Positions 40,213-49,293 of a stretch of DNA of 64,000 nucleotides are shown here, piece after piece; positions within the stretch are counted from its first letter, which is position 1; each line of letters starts with the position of its first letter. The stretch is from Sutcliffiella horikoshii DSM 8719 (GTDB taxonomy: Bacteria > Bacillota > Bacilli > Bacillales > Bacillaceae_I): positions 1 through 64,000 of the forward strand of contig LQXN01000062.1 in NCBI GenBank assembly GCA_001648575.1, written 5' to 3'. The notes beneath the pieces were generated by a model, which ran no database searches, was not told the origin of the DNA, and saw only the letters and a program-made list of their open reading frames with translations. The translations under genes were made by a program, and so were the position numbers.

Positions 40213-41865
40213 ATGACAACAATCATGCATGATATTCAAAAATTATTCCCTAGTGCTGACGGAAATCAGCCTCAAAGGGAGGAATTGCTTGGATATATGA
40301 AACAGCTATTGACGAAGATGGATGAATTAAAAGATCCAAATAAATTGACTTTGGGAGATATGCCGAATTATACGGAAGATTACTATAATCGTATTATTCA
40401 AGAAAATGCTGTCCCGGAGCAAGGGGTTTCTATGGAAGAAACCATTGAAAAGCTGATGGAGCTTGTAAAAGGGCATCGCTATTTAAATAGCAATTATTTA
40501 GCTAATGCCACGCCCCTTCCTAATATCGCAAGTATCCTGGGTAATCTGGTAATGGTGCTTCTAAATGGAAACAACCTATGGGATGTAGATGGCTCAGCCG
40601 CTGCAAACGCGGAAGTGCGCATAACGAGTATGCTATCTAAAATTGTCGGGTATGACCCGGTGGAAAGTGGCGGTTACACAACTTGGGGTGGACAAGGTGC
40701 AGTTTTCACTTCTCTTCGACTGGCGATTGCTCGTCAGTTCCCCCAATAGAATAAAGTAGGCATACCCAATAACTTATATTGTTTCTGTTCAGAGCTTTCT
40801 CACTTCAGCCTTTATAAATCAATGGAAGCAACCGGCATAGGTATCAATAACATGGTTCGCGTAAAAGTGAATAATGATCATTCCATGGATTTGCATGACC
40901 TGAAATCAAAGATGGAAGATGTTATTGCGCATGGTGGCATCCCTATATACGTATTAGCAACGATGGGTACTACCGACACTTTCGGGATAGATGATATTTA
41001 TGAAATGAAAGAAATATTAAAGGAAATGGAGCACAGGTATCAATTGGCTCCAATATATATTCATGCCGACACCGCTATGGGTGGGATGTATACATTCTTT
41101 AATGATTATGATTTCCAAATGAATCCCCTTGGATTTGATGTGGAAGTTAATGCTGTGCTAAAAGATTACCAAGACAAATTTAGATATACTCACTTAGCAG
41201 ATAGTATGGTTTATGACTTTCATAAACTAGGACAAACTCCATATATTACAAGCTTGCTGTTAATAAAAGAAAAGAAAGATTTGGTTTACCTGGATTTAGA
41301 TGCTTCGGAAACACCGTATGTAGGAAACAGGGGGTACGGTAGTTATCATACCAGCTACACGCTTGAGTGCTCGCGGATGGGAAGCTCCATCGCCATTTAT
41401 GCGTCCTTACTCGCTTTTGGTTTTGAAGGATACCAACAGATGCTTGCAAACTACCTTAAGGTGAATATAGCATTCAGAACTGCATTAAAAGCCGAATTCA
41501 CAAATGTAGAAGTAACCAATGAGGTTTCACCGGTCACAACCTTTAGGTTTTATCCAGAAAACACTCGTTGGCGAGAGGAACTTAGAGGGGAATTAACGAG
41601 CAAGGAAATAACCGAAATTAACCTTTACAACGAAGAATATGCAGAATTAATCGGGTTGGACCGCGACATCATTTTCTTCGGGAATACAAAAAAACAACGC
41701 CTGATTTTTGCATGTGACAGTCCGACCCGAATACCGGTTTATGTTCATAAATTTTATACGACCAACCCCTACACAACAGTGGAAGAAGTCGATCGTTATA
41801 TCACATTTTTAAAAGAACACATGGCCATTCACTTTAAAGCCACTTTAATGGCAGAGCCCGTATAA
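40213..41865 (+). pseudogene. PLP-dependent (glutamate/tyrosine-type) decarboxylase with in-frame TAG
   Basis: The first 178 codons (to TAG at 40747-40749) and the downstream frame to 41865 are in the same reading frame. Between them NKVGIPNNLYCFCSELSHFS, LYKSMEATGIG continues the family pattern, including the stacking His (SELSHFS). The second part carries MVYDFHKLGQTPY, with the PLP lysine in HK, and IYIHADTAMGGMY with the DxA motif. So a 550-codon group II decarboxylase gene has one amber codon after RQFPQ. The N-terminal part has SNYLANATPLPNIASILGNL as in this family. GGAGG lies upstream of the ATG. The gene is either broken or miscalled at one base. Confidence 0.85.
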
Positions 41866-42209
41866 AAAGAACGCAGGACTTACATAAAGTCCTGCGTTCC
41901 AGTGTGTAGACAAAATTATTTTATTCTGTGAGATGTGCAAAAACCAAGTTGATCGTAGTGGAAGGTGCGCAGACTTCTGCGGGAGGAAGGGACAAGGAAG
42001 ACCCCGCATGGCGTAAGCCCGAGGAGGCTTCCGGACCGCCCGCGAAAAGCGAAGCGCCTGGAACGAAGATCAACAGCAGGATGCAAATTTAAAAATATTT
42101 AGGGCTTTGTCAACTGTCGAAACGCCGGACTCATATTAAGTCCCGCGTTCTTTTTTTATGGCTCGATATCTTTTTCTTAGACCCCATTGTCTCATTCTTC
42201 TTTCGCCAA
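41866..42209. other. Duplicated terminator hairpins around GC-rich repeat R2
   Basis: GAACGCAGGACTT/AAGTCCTGCGTTC (41869-41897) and CGCCGGACT/AAGTCCCGCGTTC plus T7 (42120-42156) are near copies of one hairpin. Repeat R2 (41898-42120) lies between them. Confidence 0.75.
41898..42120 (+). repeat. GC-rich Bacillaceae intergenic repeat, copy R2
   Basis: Starts CAGTGTGTAGACAAA, core GGAAGGTGCGCAGACTTCTG, GGAGGCTTCCGGACCGCCCG, ends with TTTGTCAACTG. The ends are inverted relative to one another (GTAGACAAA, TTTGTCAAC). Confidence 0.8.
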
Positions 42210-43955
42210 TTAAGCTTTAAACTTCGTCGTCATTGATTGAAGCTCTTGGGCTAATTCGTTTAGTTCTTTGGAGGCATCAGAAAGTTGGTTCATTGAACTT
42301 AGCTGTTTGTATGTACTTGCTTCAATTTCATTAGTGAAATTGGAGTTGTTATGAGCGATTGCTGTTAAGTCTTTTACAGCAGCTGTCACTTCCTCGGTTC
42401 CTGCAGAAATTTCCTGGGACGCAGCTGAAACGCCTTCTATCTGATTAGAGATTTGATCGGTCACCTTTTTGATATTAAAGAATAATTCTCCAGTTGCTTC
42501 TGCCACCTTGGTTCCTTTTGCAGCTTCTATTCTCCCAATGTCCATGGATGACACGGCGTTGTTTGTTTCTTGTTGTATTTCTTCTATGATTTTAGAAATC
42601 TTATCCGTTGATTTACTTGATTCCTCTGCAAGTTTCCGGACTTCCTGGGCTACAACAGCGAACCCTTTCCCGTTTTCCCCTGCCCGTGCTGCTTCGATTG
42701 CTGCATTTAATGCCAATAAATTGGTTTGATTTGAAATACCGGTGATCACTTCAAGAATACTCGTAATTTCATCAGAGCGCTCTTTGAGTAATTGGATAAT
42801 ACCACTAGATTCCTGAACGGCGTCATTAATGATACCCATTTGTTTTACAACACCACTAATGGAATCGAGGCCTTCAAGCGAGTATTCTTCCATGCTTTTG
42901 GCTACCATTGTGACATCTTGTGAAGATATTGAAATAGAATTTATCTCTGAAGCTATTTGCTCTATTGCACTTGCAGACTCCGATACAGATAATTCTTGAG
43001 TTTGAATTCCTATTGTCATTTTCTTAATGCTTTCATTGATTTTTTCAGAATGATCCTTTGATTGTCCCGTTACATTGCTGACCAGCTCTGATGATTGTAA
43101 AACAGTATCAGAAGTTGCCTTGATTTTTATAATCATCGATTTTAATTCAGCAGCCATCTCATTAAAAGCCTCATTGATTTTACCTAGTTCATCTTCACGT
43201 GTTGGTAATTCTATGTCTAGATTACCATCCCGCATTTCATTGATTCCCTCAGATAATTGTTTCAACGGTTTAAATGTTCTGCGTGTCAATACTATTTGAA
43301 TGACAACAATTATTAAAATAGCTGGAAGTAAAATCAGCAAGGAACTAAATAAGAATTTCTCTGTTCCGTTTTTAACCATGCTTGCATCAACATCTACGCC
43401 AAAAAACGCAAATACATTTCCCGTTGAATCTTTTATAGGGAATACAACCGAAATCCATGTTCCGAATTGATCATGATATACGTCTGAAACGGCCATTTCC
43501 TTCGTTCCATTCATTTTTCTTATCGCTTCCGCACTTGCTGGAGGGTGCTCATAAATGTCACCGATATTCATATCATATTCTCTTAATAATTCCACAATAT
43601 GTGTAGGATTAGCTATAATAGCTGATTTGTCCCCCTCTTCTAACTTCGATGTGAAAAGGTATCCCTGGGCTACATTTGGATTGGTATCAGATATTTCATC
43701 AAATAACGCCGTCAACTCTGTTTGGGCATCATCTTCAAAATCACTTTCCCCCATCGCAACTTCTACTAGCGTTGGATCTATCTCTGTACTCCATCGTAAT
43801 GCAATGTCTGATGCCTGCTTTTCCATTTCTGTTGTCAAAACACCATTTTGAATAGTAAGGCTGGATGATATCAATACAATTCCTAATAATAAAATTAAAA
43901 TGGTGGTTGTAAGTATTGACTTTGTTGTCAACGAAAGTCCTTTCAATATCTTCAT
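42210..43955 (-). CDS. Methyl-accepting chemotaxis protein
   Basis: This 581-residue chemoreceptor has TM1 (about 12-34), an extracellular single-Cache-like domain with AFFGVDVDASMVKNGTEKF near its end, TM2 (about 207-228), HAMP (about 230-282) and the signalling domain with the hairpin tip EVVAQEVRKLAEESSKSTDK. It should direct chemotaxis to an unknown ligand. GGAAAGCGG lies upstream of the ATG. The gene stands alone. Confidence 0.95.
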   Translation of the reverse strand: MKILKGLSLTTKSILTTTILILLLGIVLISSSLTIQNGVLTTEMEKQASDIALRWSTEIDPTLVEVAMGESDFEDDAQTELTALFDEISDTNPNVAQGYLFTSKLEEGDKSAIIANPTHIVELLREYDMNIGDIYEHPPASAEAIRKMNGTKEMAVSDVYHDQFGTWISVVFPIKDSTGNVFAFFGVDVDASMVKNGTEKFLFSSLLILLPAILIIVVIQIVLTRRTFKPLKQLSEGINEMRDGNLDIELPTREDELGKINEAFNEMAAELKSMIIKIKATSDTVLQSSELVSNVTGQSKDHSEKINESIKKMTIGIQTQELSVSESASAIEQIASEINSISISSQDVTMVAKSMEEYSLEGLDSISGVVKQMGIINDAVQESSGIIQLLKERSDEITSILEVITGISNQTNLLALNAAIEAARAGENGKGFAVVAQEVRKLAEESSKSTDKISKIIEEIQQETNNAVSSMDIGRIEAAKGTKVAEATGELFFNIKKVTDQISNQIEGVSAASQEISAGTEEVTAAVKDLTAIAHNNSNFTNEIEASTYKQLSSMNQLSDASKELNELAQELQSMTTKFKA

Positions 43956-44176
43956 ATCCGCTTTCCTCTCTCTCTCTTCTAAGACACAATACCTCTAACC
44001 TTGTAAAATGTCTCCAACATCTTGTATCGGAAGAAATAAGAGATTATGAAGGTTTGTTTTACTCGTAAAACATGTTTTTCCCCGAAAAAAGGGAATGTAC
44101 AGGAAAAAATCTTTGCTGACTCACCATGATTGTTCAATACGTATTACCACTGATGAAAATCAACTCTATAGTTGAT

Positions 44177-44294
44177 GCAGTGTGTAGACAAAACTATTTT
44201 ATCTTTGAGATATGCAAAAACCAAGTTGATCGTAGTGGAAGGCGCGCAGACTTCTGCGGGAGGAAGGGACAGGGAAGACCCACTAGCTTTGCAT
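44177..44294 (+). repeat. GC-rich repeat R3, left arm of a long inverted repeat
   Basis: CAGTGTGTAGACAAA starts the repeat, and the core runs into CACTAGCTTTGCAT. Bases 44202-44294 are the near-perfect inverse complement of 45753-45845 on the other side of the IS4 element. Confidence 0.75.
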
Positions 44295-44346
44295 GAGTTC
44301 CTATATATGTAAAATTATCCATATTATTTCTAGACAAATACAAAAA

Positions 44347-44410
44347 AAGCTCCTATTGTAGGTATGTTGGATGTTTGTTCCCATAAACAATCCACCTACA
44401 AAGGAGCACA
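44347..44410 (+). promoter_or_regulatory. IS leader hairpin masking the transposase RBS
   Basis: GCTCCTATTGTAGGT and ACCTACAAAGGAGC pair, with a second inner stem ATTGTTT-like. The right arm includes GGAG before the transposase start. Such hairpins limit expression from outside promoters in several IS families. Confidence 0.55.
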
Positions 44411-44421
44411 AAAGCAATATT

Positions 44422-45636
44422 ATGATAGCTCATAAATCAGTTATAAGTCAATGTTTATCTTTATTACCTACAGAAGATTTAGCTTGTCCCCTCCTAAATT
44501 ATGAGATGAAAAAGCTATCTGTAGAACAATTGGTAAAGCTTTTTATCACAGCTCAATTAGATCATTGGGAATCATATCCGGAATTTGATATCAAAATGCG
44601 TGCGTATTCCGATCTCATGAAAGATATTGGAATTGAGAGTATCAGTAGCTCTCAATTAAGCCGAAGAATCAATGATTTAGACACATCCATCTTACAAAAC
44701 TTATTCTTTAAAGTCTTACACGAACTATATTTACACACTCACCAACTCACTGGTCTTCCTAATATCGGAAGACTTCGGATTGTGGATGCCACTCATATCA
44801 AACTTCCAGCTGTTTTATCTGACTGGGCATACGTGACAAAAGGTTGGAACGTAGTCAAAATGCATACCCGCTTAGTTGTGGCATCACCGGACGTTCATTA
44901 TCCTGATAAGATCGTGCCTTCCAACGGAAAGGCTTCGGACCACGAAGGTGGCGATTTATTAATTGAAAGCTCCGATGCAACCTATGTGATGGATCGTGGG
45001 TATATGGATAAAATCAGAATGAATCAATGGATTAAAGACGGGATTGAATTTGTTATTCGATTGAAAAGTGATATCACGATTCATGTCGTAGAAGATTTCA
45101 ACGTACCCGAAGGGGAAAATATCCTAAGAGATGCGAAAGTGATATTGGGTAATGAGAGGAAAATGGAACCTGTAAGATTAGTGGAATATCAAGATTCTGA
45201 AGGAAAAGTCTATAAAGTAGGGACGACTAGATGGGATTTATCATCGCCTGAAATTGCAGAGATTTATAAAAATCGTTGGATAATTGAACTATTCTTCAAG
45301 TGGATCAAACAAACCCTAAGGTTTGTTAAGGTATGGAGTACAAAACCTCAAGGTATTTGGAACCAAATGTTCATTGCGATGATTGCGTATGTTCTTACCT
45401 TAATTATCAAGTTAAAAACGAAATCAGAAAAAAGTCTGCTGTCCATTATAAAACATATTCAGGCTTACCTCCATAGAACTTGGGAAGAGTTCATCGCTGC
45501 CTTGGCATACAAACCTAAAAAAACATCTAAAGGTAGGCAGAAGATACGTGAGAAACCTAAAGAGAAAGTACAATATGGTCGTGTAGCGCTAATCATTGAG
45601 AAAAGAAAAAAACAAGTGAAAAGAACAATCAAGTAA
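44422..45636 (+). CDS. IS4-family transposase
   Basis: This 404-residue DDE transposase has the acid blocks RIVDATHIKLP and YVMDRGYMD, and the YREK signature IYKNRWIIELFFKWIKQ. It matches the IS4Bsu1-like group of Bacillus. The ATG at 44422 is the best start; the ORF extends upstream to an ATG at 44371, which lies inside the leader hairpin. The frame is intact, so the element may still be active. Confidence 0.9.
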   Translation: MIAHKSVISQCLSLLPTEDLACPLLNYEMKKLSVEQLVKLFITAQLDHWESYPEFDIKMRAYSDLMKDIGIESISSSQLSRRINDLDTSILQNLFFKVLHELYLHTHQLTGLPNIGRLRIVDATHIKLPAVLSDWAYVTKGWNVVKMHTRLVVASPDVHYPDKIVPSNGKASDHEGGDLLIESSDATYVMDRGYMDKIRMNQWIKDGIEFVIRLKSDITIHVVEDFNVPEGENILRDAKVILGNERKMEPVRLVEYQDSEGKVYKVGTTRWDLSSPEIAEIYKNRWIIELFFKWIKQTLRFVKVWSTKPQGIWNQMFIAMIAYVLTLIIKLKTKSEKSLLSIIKHIQAYLHRTWEEFIAALAYKPKKTSKGRQKIREKPKEKVQYGRVALIIEKRKKQVKRTIK

Positions 45637-45752
45637 ATGAATATACAAAAAATGGGAACAAATAACAATCTTATATACAGATTGTCGTTTTTGCTCCCTG
45701 AAGTAAAATATTGATGTAATTTTTTTACTTAAATTCAAATTTATTTACAACT

Positions 45753-45845
45753 ATGCAAAGCTAGTGGGTCTTCCCTGTCCCTTCCTCCCGCAGAAGTCTG
45801 CGCGCCTTCCACTACGATCAACACAGGTTTTGCATATCTCAAAGA
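45753..45845 (-). repeat. Right arm of the long inverted repeat around the IS4 element
   Basis: Inverse complement of 44202-44294, identical over about 70 bp (ATGCAAAGCTAGTGGGTC start) and near-identical further out. Confidence 0.8.
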
Positions 45846-45965
45846 CAAACTAGACCTTAGTTAGGTTATTGATGGTAAAGTTGATCTTCGTGGCAGGAGC
45901 TTCGCTTTCCAGCGAGCGGTCCGTAAGTTTCCTCTCGCTTCGTCAAGTCTACTGAAAAAATATAT
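45846..45965. repeat. GC-rich repeat, copy R4 (partial)
   Basis: GACAAACTAGACCTTAG, then GTTGATCTTCGTGGCAGGAG and TTTCCAGCGAGCGGTCCGTA, are the right half of the repeat in inverse orientation; the other half is lost. Confidence 0.7.
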
Positions 45966-46062
45966 GTTTGTAGTTATCTGTTTTAAAACCACCATTGATT
46001 TCCGCAAACAGCTTCGCTTATCCAAAGCAAATCTTAATATAAATTAGGGTTGGTCAAACAAT

Positions 46063-46092
46063 TTCAAGCCACCTACTTGAGGTGGCTTCAGA
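46063..46092 (-). terminator. Terminator of speD
   Basis: AAGCCACCT and AGGTGGCTT form a 9-bp stem with loop ACTTG. Confidence 0.7.
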
Positions 46093-46114
46093 GTGTTGAT
46101 TATCACTTGTCAAT

Positions 46115-46936
46115 TTAGTCTTCTTCCTTTTGACCGAAATTAATATTTTTTCCGTAGAAGATCTCATCCATTTCATTTGTGAGTCTTGTGGTAATTTCAT
46201 ATCTTTCTTCGTCAGATAAGCTGTTTTTGGAATAACCGAATAGATAATTGTTTAAATCAAATTCTTTCAAGCGGCATTTGGTGTGAAAGATGTTTTCCTG
46301 ATAAATATTTACATCAATCATATCATAGAGACTTTTTACATCGTTTGGTATGTAATTTTGAATGGAATTGATATCATGGTCAATGAAAAGCTTATTACCA
46401 TCAATATCTCGAGTAAAACCCCGGACCCGGTAATCCATTGTCATTATGTCTGTTTCAAAGGAATGAATCAGATAGTTCAAAGCTTTCAACGGAGAGATTT
46501 CACCACAAGTTGAAACATCTATATCCGCCCGAAAAGTACTTATTCCTTCTACTGGATGATATTCCGGATAGGTATGGACGGTTATATGAGACTTGTCCAG
46601 CTGGCAGACGACTGAATCTGGTAATGGTCCTGGAGACTCCTCATATGACTCGTTCGGAACTTCTACCACCGGTCCCTCTGATACAAGCACGGTTACACTT
46701 GCACCCTGTGGGACATAGTCCTGTTTAGCTACATTCAAGACATGCGCCCCAATGAGGTCTGCGACATTTTTCAATATTTTTGTAAGGCGATCGGCATTGT
46801 ATTGTTCATCAATATAATCTATATAAGATTCTCTCTCTTCTCTTGTTTTTGTATAACAAATATCATACATGTTGAAGCTGAGGGACTTCGTTAAATTATT
46901 GAATTCATGGAGAGTGATCCTTTTTTCTGGATTCAA
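46115..46936 (-). CDS. speD: S-adenosylmethionine decarboxylase proenzyme
   Basis: This 273-residue proenzyme is of the longer bacterial type. It contains [13 protein letters not shown], where cleavage before Ser creates the pyruvoyl cofactor, [19 protein letters not shown] with the catalytic Cys, and [11 protein letters not shown]. It makes decarboxylated S-adenosylmethionine for spermidine synthesis. TTG at 46936 follows AAGGAGG with 9 nt. A terminator ends the gene. Confidence 0.95.
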   Translation of the reverse strand: MNPEKRITLHEFNNLTKSLSFNMYDICYTKTREERESYIDYIDEQYNADRLTKILKNVADLIGAHVLNVAKQDYVPQGASVTVLVSEGPVVEVPNESYEESPGPLPDSVVCQLDKSHITVHTYPEYHPVEGISTFRADIDVSTCGEISPLKALNYLIHSFETDIMTMDYRVRGFTRDIDGNKLFIDHDINSIQNYIPNDVKSLYDMIDVNIYQENIFHTKCRLKEFDLNNYLFGYSKNSLSDEERYEITTRLTNEMDEIFYGKNINFGQKEED

Positions 46937-47002
46937 TTTAACATTCCTCCTTCATTATTATTTATTTTTAATACTACCCTTTCTGTTATAGAAAAAAACA
47001 AA

Positions 47003-47914
47003 TCAAGATTTTAGAAAGCTTCTTATCTCTTCTTTTTGCTCTTGGTATACCATTTGTCCTAATTTAATCAGTTCTTCCATATATGTAACATCATCAAACG
47101 GGACTTCTTCCCCTAGCTCTTTGTTTAGCCTGATGTATCTGTCACCCAATAAGTGCCTGCATTGATAACTCACGGATTCTGAAGACAACTGTAGAGCAAG
47201 GTCCAATAATTTAGGAGTGACCTTCATTGACGGAAATTGAAATGGGAGCCATTGTTTTACTCCCCAATATTTATTCTTTTGAATTGAAAAATCAATTTTT
47301 TGAAGGCCAGTACCTATAGAGAGTATTTCTATTTCCTCAAGCTTTAGTTTAAAGTACTCCAGCCCTTCTGTTATACAGACCAATGATGGATTATTTGCCC
47401 ATAATCCGCCATCTATAGAAAGATATTCGTTTCCGATGTTATTAGGTGGAAAATATACTGGAGCTGAACAGGAAGAAAGTACCGCGTCCCATAATTGTAT
47501 TGATAATTGCTTGGAAGCTTTGTTCCCGTAATTTGAACGATGAACAAACGGTCTACCATGTGTCAGGTCGACAGCGGGAATCAGCAAGGGGCTTGTAATA
47601 TCTCTTAATTCCCGGTTCCCAAACGCTTGTATGATAAAACGTCTTAGCTGACGGTCACTATAGATGCTTTTAAAGAGGCCAACTTTAGCTTGACGAGTGA
47701 AAATCTTTTTACCGAATTTCTTATATCCGGCTAGTACATCCTTCATTGGTTTACTTATGGAAATGGAAGAGGCAATAATGGACCCTGTACTTGTTCCTGC
47801 TACAAGATCTACTAAGTCGGCAATCGGTTGGTTGTATTCTTTCTCTATCTCCTGAAGGATTGAAACGGCAAATACTCCCCGTATTCCACCCCCATCAAGG
47901 CATAACATTTTCAT
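47003..47914 (-). CDS. Patatin-like phospholipase
   Basis: This 303-residue protein has MLCLDGGGIRGVF (oxyanion loop), GTSTGS (nucleophile Ser, about 43-48) and SIDGGLWANNPS (catalytic Asp), the patatin dyad. It hydrolyses acyl esters of lipids. ATG at 47914 follows GGGAG with 8 nt; the ATG at 47935 lacks a site. It is 64 bp after the ArsA-like gene of the module cstA, cory-CC-star, ArsA, patatin, probably co-transcribed. Confidence 0.9.
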   Translation of the reverse strand: MKMLCLDGGGIRGVFAVSILQEIEKEYNQPIADLVDLVAGTSTGSIIASSISISKPMKDVLAGYKKFGKKIFTRQAKVGLFKSIYSDRQLRRFIIQAFGNRELRDITSPLLIPAVDLTHGRPFVHRSNYGNKASKQLSIQLWDAVLSSCSAPVYFPPNNIGNEYLSIDGGLWANNPSLVCITEGLEYFKLKLEEIEILSIGTGLQKIDFSIQKNKYWGVKQWLPFQFPSMKVTPKLLDLALQLSSESVSYQCRHLLGDRYIRLNKELGEEVPFDDVTYMEELIKLGQMVYQEQKEEIRSFLKS

Positions 47915-47999
47915 GAACCTATCTCCCATATTCATTTACTATTAGGCTATCCAACTAAAATGAAAAAACTCCTAAGAAAAGGAGGAATTTGTCTCTTTC

Positions 48000-48953
48000 C
48001 TAGAAGTTTGACAATGAAGAACTCGATAGAATAGAAGCAGCGTATTTCCTTAGATGTTCTTCTGAATTAATATCATGCTCAAACAAAGGTGTTTTAATTA
48101 TCTCTTGTTTGCTGAAAATTTCATGAATTTGTTGGAGATATGGTCTTTCATTTTCTCTCCGATTCTTCATAAAAGTCCCGTCTGCATAATCAGGGATAAC
48201 TTTATTTACAAATACGGTGGAAACGTCCATGTTATGTGTATCAAGCATATCAATCGCTTTTTTTGTTTCTAGAATGGGGAGTCGTTCGGCATTGAGCACG
48301 AATGCAAAACCTGTTTTCTTCCGATCAAGGAGAATGTCCCTTACCTTTACAAATTTCTGCTTTCTTAATTGCAGTTTATCAAATATCGGATCATCAACTG
48401 GTTGTCCATCATTTAATAACTGGGTATAGTTTTGTTGCACTTTTCTTCTTTTTTCCAATAAACCGCTGATCCAGACATTCATAAGTTCAGGTAATGTCAA
48501 TAGCCGAATGGTGTGCCCGGTTGGTGCAGTATCAAAAATGATATGGTCAAATAAATCATATTCTTCTAATATTAATGAAGTGATTTTATCAAATAATGCG
48601 GCCTCATCAGCACCGGGTGAAGAGCTGGCAAGATCAATTTGCCGGTGGACTTCTTCTATCATCGTCGCCTTTACTAATCCCTTTATATTAGTTTTTACCT
48701 CTTCAATATATCTTTTTGATTCAGAGTGAGGATTGATTTCCAAAATATGCAGGTATTTGTTGATCGGGTATATGTTATCTTTAGGTTTGACATGGAAGAT
48801 GTCCCCAATATTATGGGCTGGATCTGTTGATACCAATAAAACCTTTTTGCTTGTCTCCGATAATAATTGTGCAATAGCAGAGGCTGTAGTCGATTTCCCA
48901 ACACCTCCTTTACCTCCAATAAACATGATTTTATGCTTGAAAATCCGACTCAT
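48000..48953 (-). CDS. ArsA/Get3-family ATPase
   Basis: This 317-residue protein starts with KIMFIGGKGGVGKSTTASAI (deviant Walker A), then DPAHNIGDIFHVKP (switch I), IIFDTAPTGHTIRLLTLPEL (switch II region) and VFVNKVIPDYADG. ArsA/Get3 ATPases couple ATP hydrolysis to arsenite export or tail-anchored membrane protein insertion; no arsB is adjacent, so a role with the neighbouring CstA is more plausible. The gene lies 11 bp after the cory-CC-star gene. Confidence 0.9.
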   Translation of the reverse strand: MSRIFKHKIMFIGGKGGVGKSTTASAIAQLLSETSKKVLLVSTDPAHNIGDIFHVKPKDNIYPINKYLHILEINPHSESKRYIEEVKTNIKGLVKATMIEEVHRQIDLASSSPGADEAALFDKITSLILEEYDLFDHIIFDTAPTGHTIRLLTLPELMNVWISGLLEKRRKVQQNYTQLLNDGQPVDDPIFDKLQLRKQKFVKVRDILLDRKKTGFAFVLNAERLPILETKKAIDMLDTHNMDVSTVFVNKVIPDYADGTFMKNRRENERPYLQQIHEIFSKQEIIKTPLFEHDINSEEHLRKYAASILSSSSLSNF

Positions 48954-48964
48954 CCTTTACCCCC

Positions 48965-49228
48965 TTAACAACAACGAATTCCATTTAATGGTGATTTCTC
49001 CATGCCCATACGAAGGTGCCAATCATGAAATCGTTCTATGACAAATGGATATAACTCCAATGTATAGTAAAATGCTGGATTTGGAAGACCAAGCATTTCA
49101 GAGAAACATAATAATGTGAACAAGTCCTCTTCTTCCCTCAATTCCCTCGCTATTTCGTTTCTGTGTGGCTGTTGTAGTATTTCATCGTAGATATCTATTA
49201 CCTTCTTGAACTTTTGCAGGATATCCAT
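48965..49228 (-). CDS. cory-CC-star protein
   Basis: This 87-residue protein begins MDILQKFKKVIDIYDEIL, contains LCFSEMLGLPNPAFYYTLEL and ends in RCC before the stop, the feature that gives this family its name. It typically sits with cstA and ArsA-like genes in Actinobacteria and Firmicutes, as here. Function unknown. ATG at 49228 follows AAAGGAGG with 7 nt; an ATG 17 codons upstream lacks a site. Confidence 0.85.
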   Translation of the reverse strand: MDILQKFKKVIDIYDEILQQPHRNEIARELREEEDLFTLLCFSEMLGLPNPAFYYTLELYPFVIERFHDWHLRMGMEKSPLNGIRCC

Positions 49229-49293
49229 TGTGGTACCTCCTTTCTGATGTATGAGCGAAGAGGATAAGCAATGCTTCATCCTCTTGCCTTATG

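Larger units (their letters stand above)
43956..44421. other. Upstream region of the MCP gene and left end of the IS4 element
   Basis: It holds a short hairpin ATCAACT/AGTTGAT (44158-44175) just before repeat R3 (44177-44280), the left IS4 end, and the IS leader hairpin at 44347-44410. Confidence 0.55.
44281..45766 (+). mobile_element. IS4-family insertion sequence
   Basis: The element carries one transposase gene and has inverted ends CACTAGCTTTGCAT, but both ends are embedded in longer inverted copies of the GC-rich repeat, so the exact borders and the target duplication cannot be read. A leader hairpin and a 3' hairpin (45650-45690) enclose the gene. Confidence 0.8.
45637..46114. other. 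Right IS end, inverted repeat arm, GC-rich repeat R4 and terminator
   Basis: Contains the right IS4 end and arm (45753-45845), repeat R4 (45846-45965) and the speD terminator (46063-46092). Confidence 0.6.

Noticed and set aside
40822-41865. A separate 347-residue decarboxylase gene
   Set aside because: It is in the same frame as the upstream part, lacks a ribosome binding site, and family sequence (including the stacking His) lies between the stop and this ATG.
43980-44060. A sigma-D promoter before the chemoreceptor gene
   Set aside because: CCGATACA resembles the -10 box, but no TAAA lies 15 nt upstream.
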